Shown here: positions 5,225-5,816 of the stretch, piece by piece
How the letters are laid out: each line of letters starts with the position of its first letter
Numbering within the stretch: the first letter of the stretch is position 1
NCBI GenBank assembly: GCA_003484235.1
Contig: DNDP01000310.1
Span: 1 to 5,816, forward strand
Direction: 5' to 3'
Source: Verrucomicrobiales bacterium
Lineage (GTDB): Bacteria > Verrucomicrobiota > Verrucomicrobiia > Limisphaerales > RI-55
Length of the DNA: 5,816 nt
Position numbers and translations under genes: made by a program
Notes under the pieces: model-generated
Seen by the model: the letters and a program-made list of their open reading frames with translations, nothing else
Databases searched by the model: none
Told to the model about the DNA's origin: nothing

Positions 5225-5816
5225 ATGGCGGGAATAACGACGACCGGCATCGGCTCGGGCCTGGACATCAACCAGATCGTCACCGATCTGGTGGCGGCGG
5301 AGATCGAGCCCACCCGCGAGCGCCTTGACCGCGAGGAGGCGGGCGCGCTGGCGCGCATCTCCGCCTTTGGTCTCATCAAGAGCGCCATGGCGGAGCTCGA
5401 GACCGCCGTGGCCGACATGACCGAGGCCGAGAGCTTCGTCGCCGCCAGCGTGAGCTCCAGCGACGAGGACGTGCTCACCGTCGCCGCCAGCGGCACCGCT
5501 GCGCGCGGCAGCTTCTCCGTGGACGTACAGCGCCTCGCCGAGTCGCACCGGCTGGTCAGCCAGACCGGTGTCGCCAGTGAGAACGCAGGCGTGGGTACCG
5601 GCACGCTCACCATCACGGTGGGCACCGATGCCTTCGACGTCGAGATCGACGCGGCGCTGAAGGCACGCGGCATCGACCTGATCTGCCTCGCCGGCTTCAT
5701 GCGCATCCTCGGCGACGCCTTCGTGCGACGCTACGAGGGCCGCATGATGAACATCCACCCGTCGCTGCTGCCGGCCTTCCCGGGCCTGCACACGCACCGG
5801 CGCGCGCTCGAGGCCG
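5225..5816 (+). CDS. fliD: FliD (flagellar hook-associated protein 2) N-terminus joined in frame to PurN fragment; 3' end off window
   Basis: The frame is open for 197 codons and runs off the window. Residues 1 to about 143 are FliD: the opening ITTTGIGSGLDINQIVTDLV (4-23) is the family signature, followed by EIEPTRERLDREE, the D0-D1 coiled region, and 'FSVDVQRLAESHRLVSQ' (97-113). The segment TGTLTITVGTDAFDVEIDA (125-143) would normally continue as 'xNNTLxGIRDAIN'. FliD is the filament cap that folds flagellin at the growing tip and is normally 400 residues or more. Here the frame instead switches to PurN sequence from about residue 144. A GGTGA ribosome-binding site (5213-5217) lies 7 bases before the ATG. 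All 15 Glu codons are GAG. No natural FliD-PurN protein is known to me, and neither half is complete, so the fusion is probably artificial. Confidence 0.88.
   Translation, partial: MAGITTTGIGSGLDINQIVTDLVAAEIEPTRERLDREEAGALARISAFGLIKSAMAELETAVADMTEAESFVAASVSSSDEDVLTVAASGTAARGSFSVDVQRLAESHRLVSQTGVASENAGVGTGTLTITVGTDAFDVEIDAALKARGIDLICLAGFMRILGDAFVRRYEGRMMNIHPSLLPAFPGLHTHRRALEA
5651..5816 (+). pseudogene. purN: Internal fragment of PurN (phosphoribosylglycinamide formyltransferase)
   Basis: From about residue 143 of the frame that began as fliD, the sequence reads as the middle of GAR transformylase PurN: LKARGIDLICLAGFMRILG, 'FVRRYEGRMMNIHPSLLPAF', PGLHTHRRALEA. The NIHPSLLP motif contains the conserved active-site Asn and His (Asn106 and His108 in E. 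coli). The N-terminal phosphate-binding Gly-Ser-rich loop and the later catalytic Asp (Asp144 in E. coli) are not present. PurN transfers a formyl group from 10-formyl-tetrahydrofolate to GAR in purine synthesis. The start of the PurN part cannot be fixed exactly because FliD 'EIDAxxN' and PurN 'xxDAALKARG' share the bases around 5645-5660. I treat it as a fragment attached by a chimeric join. Confidence 0.85.

Noticed and set aside
3412..5797. Several long minus-strand open frames opposite csrA, flagellin, flaG and fliD
   Set aside because: They mirror real genes, contain low-complexity Arg/Gly/Ala sequence, and one crosses the chimeric fliD-purN join.
5225..5816. A novel bifunctional flagellar-cap/purine-synthesis protein
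   Set aside because: Both parts are incomplete, the PurN part lacks essential regions, the cellular locations conflict, and the join sits where a microhomology chimera would be expected.
1..5816. CRISPR array, tRNA, rRNA, insertion sequence or defence system
   Set aside because: I saw no regularly spaced repeats, tRNA cloverleaf, rRNA motif, transposase or nuclease-like protein in either strand.

Overview
The window looks like a complete or nearly complete short metagenomic contig rather than an intact chromosomal stretch. Its middle (about 45 to 4594) reads as ordinary, well-formed bacterial sequence. The genes there (a Gly/Ala-rich short flagellin starting MVINTN, a fliW-csrA-flagellin order, a DUF2959 lipoprotein) suggest a flagellated Gram-negative bacterium. 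My best guess is the Verrucomicrobiota, near the Opitutales, judged by protein recognition only. From about 4600 onward, flaG and fliD are richer in GC and use GAG almost exclusively for glutamate. They resemble gammaproteobacterial flagellar genes more than the preceding ones do.

Layout, left to right. (1) Bases 24-95 on the minus strand encode the first 23 residues of ProA (gamma-glutamyl phosphate reductase). The reading frame then runs into a perfect 19-bp fold-back hairpin that reaches the window edge. (2) A divergent intergenic region leads into an envelope group on the plus strand: a DUF481/YdiY-like outer-membrane barrel protein, an MscS mechanosensitive channel, and a DUF2959 lipoprotein candidate overlapping the mscS stop codon. 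(3) A 325-base non-coding gap carries a good sigma-54-type promoter (GG-N10-GC) just before fliW. (4) fliW, csrA and flagellin follow with short gaps. A hairpin that presents GGA in its loop lies in the flagellin leader, as expected for a CsrA target. (5) After a GC-rich hairpin come flaG and the N-terminal part of fliD. (6) About 143 codons into fliD the frame passes without interruption into the middle of PurN (glycinamide ribonucleotide formyltransferase) and runs off the end.

How the genes work together. The DUF481, MscS and DUF2959 genes plausibly form an envelope and osmotic-stress group. The fliW-csrA-flagellin block is the known partner-switch module: FliW binds either flagellin or CsrA, and free CsrA represses flagellin translation. 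FlaG and FliD act in filament length control and capping.

The most important message is about integrity. Three places (left hairpin, flagellin/flaG boundary, fliD/purN junction) look like breaks or joins between unrelated sequences. I see no convincing undescribed system. The apparent FliD-PurN fusion protein is most likely an assembly or amplification chimera.
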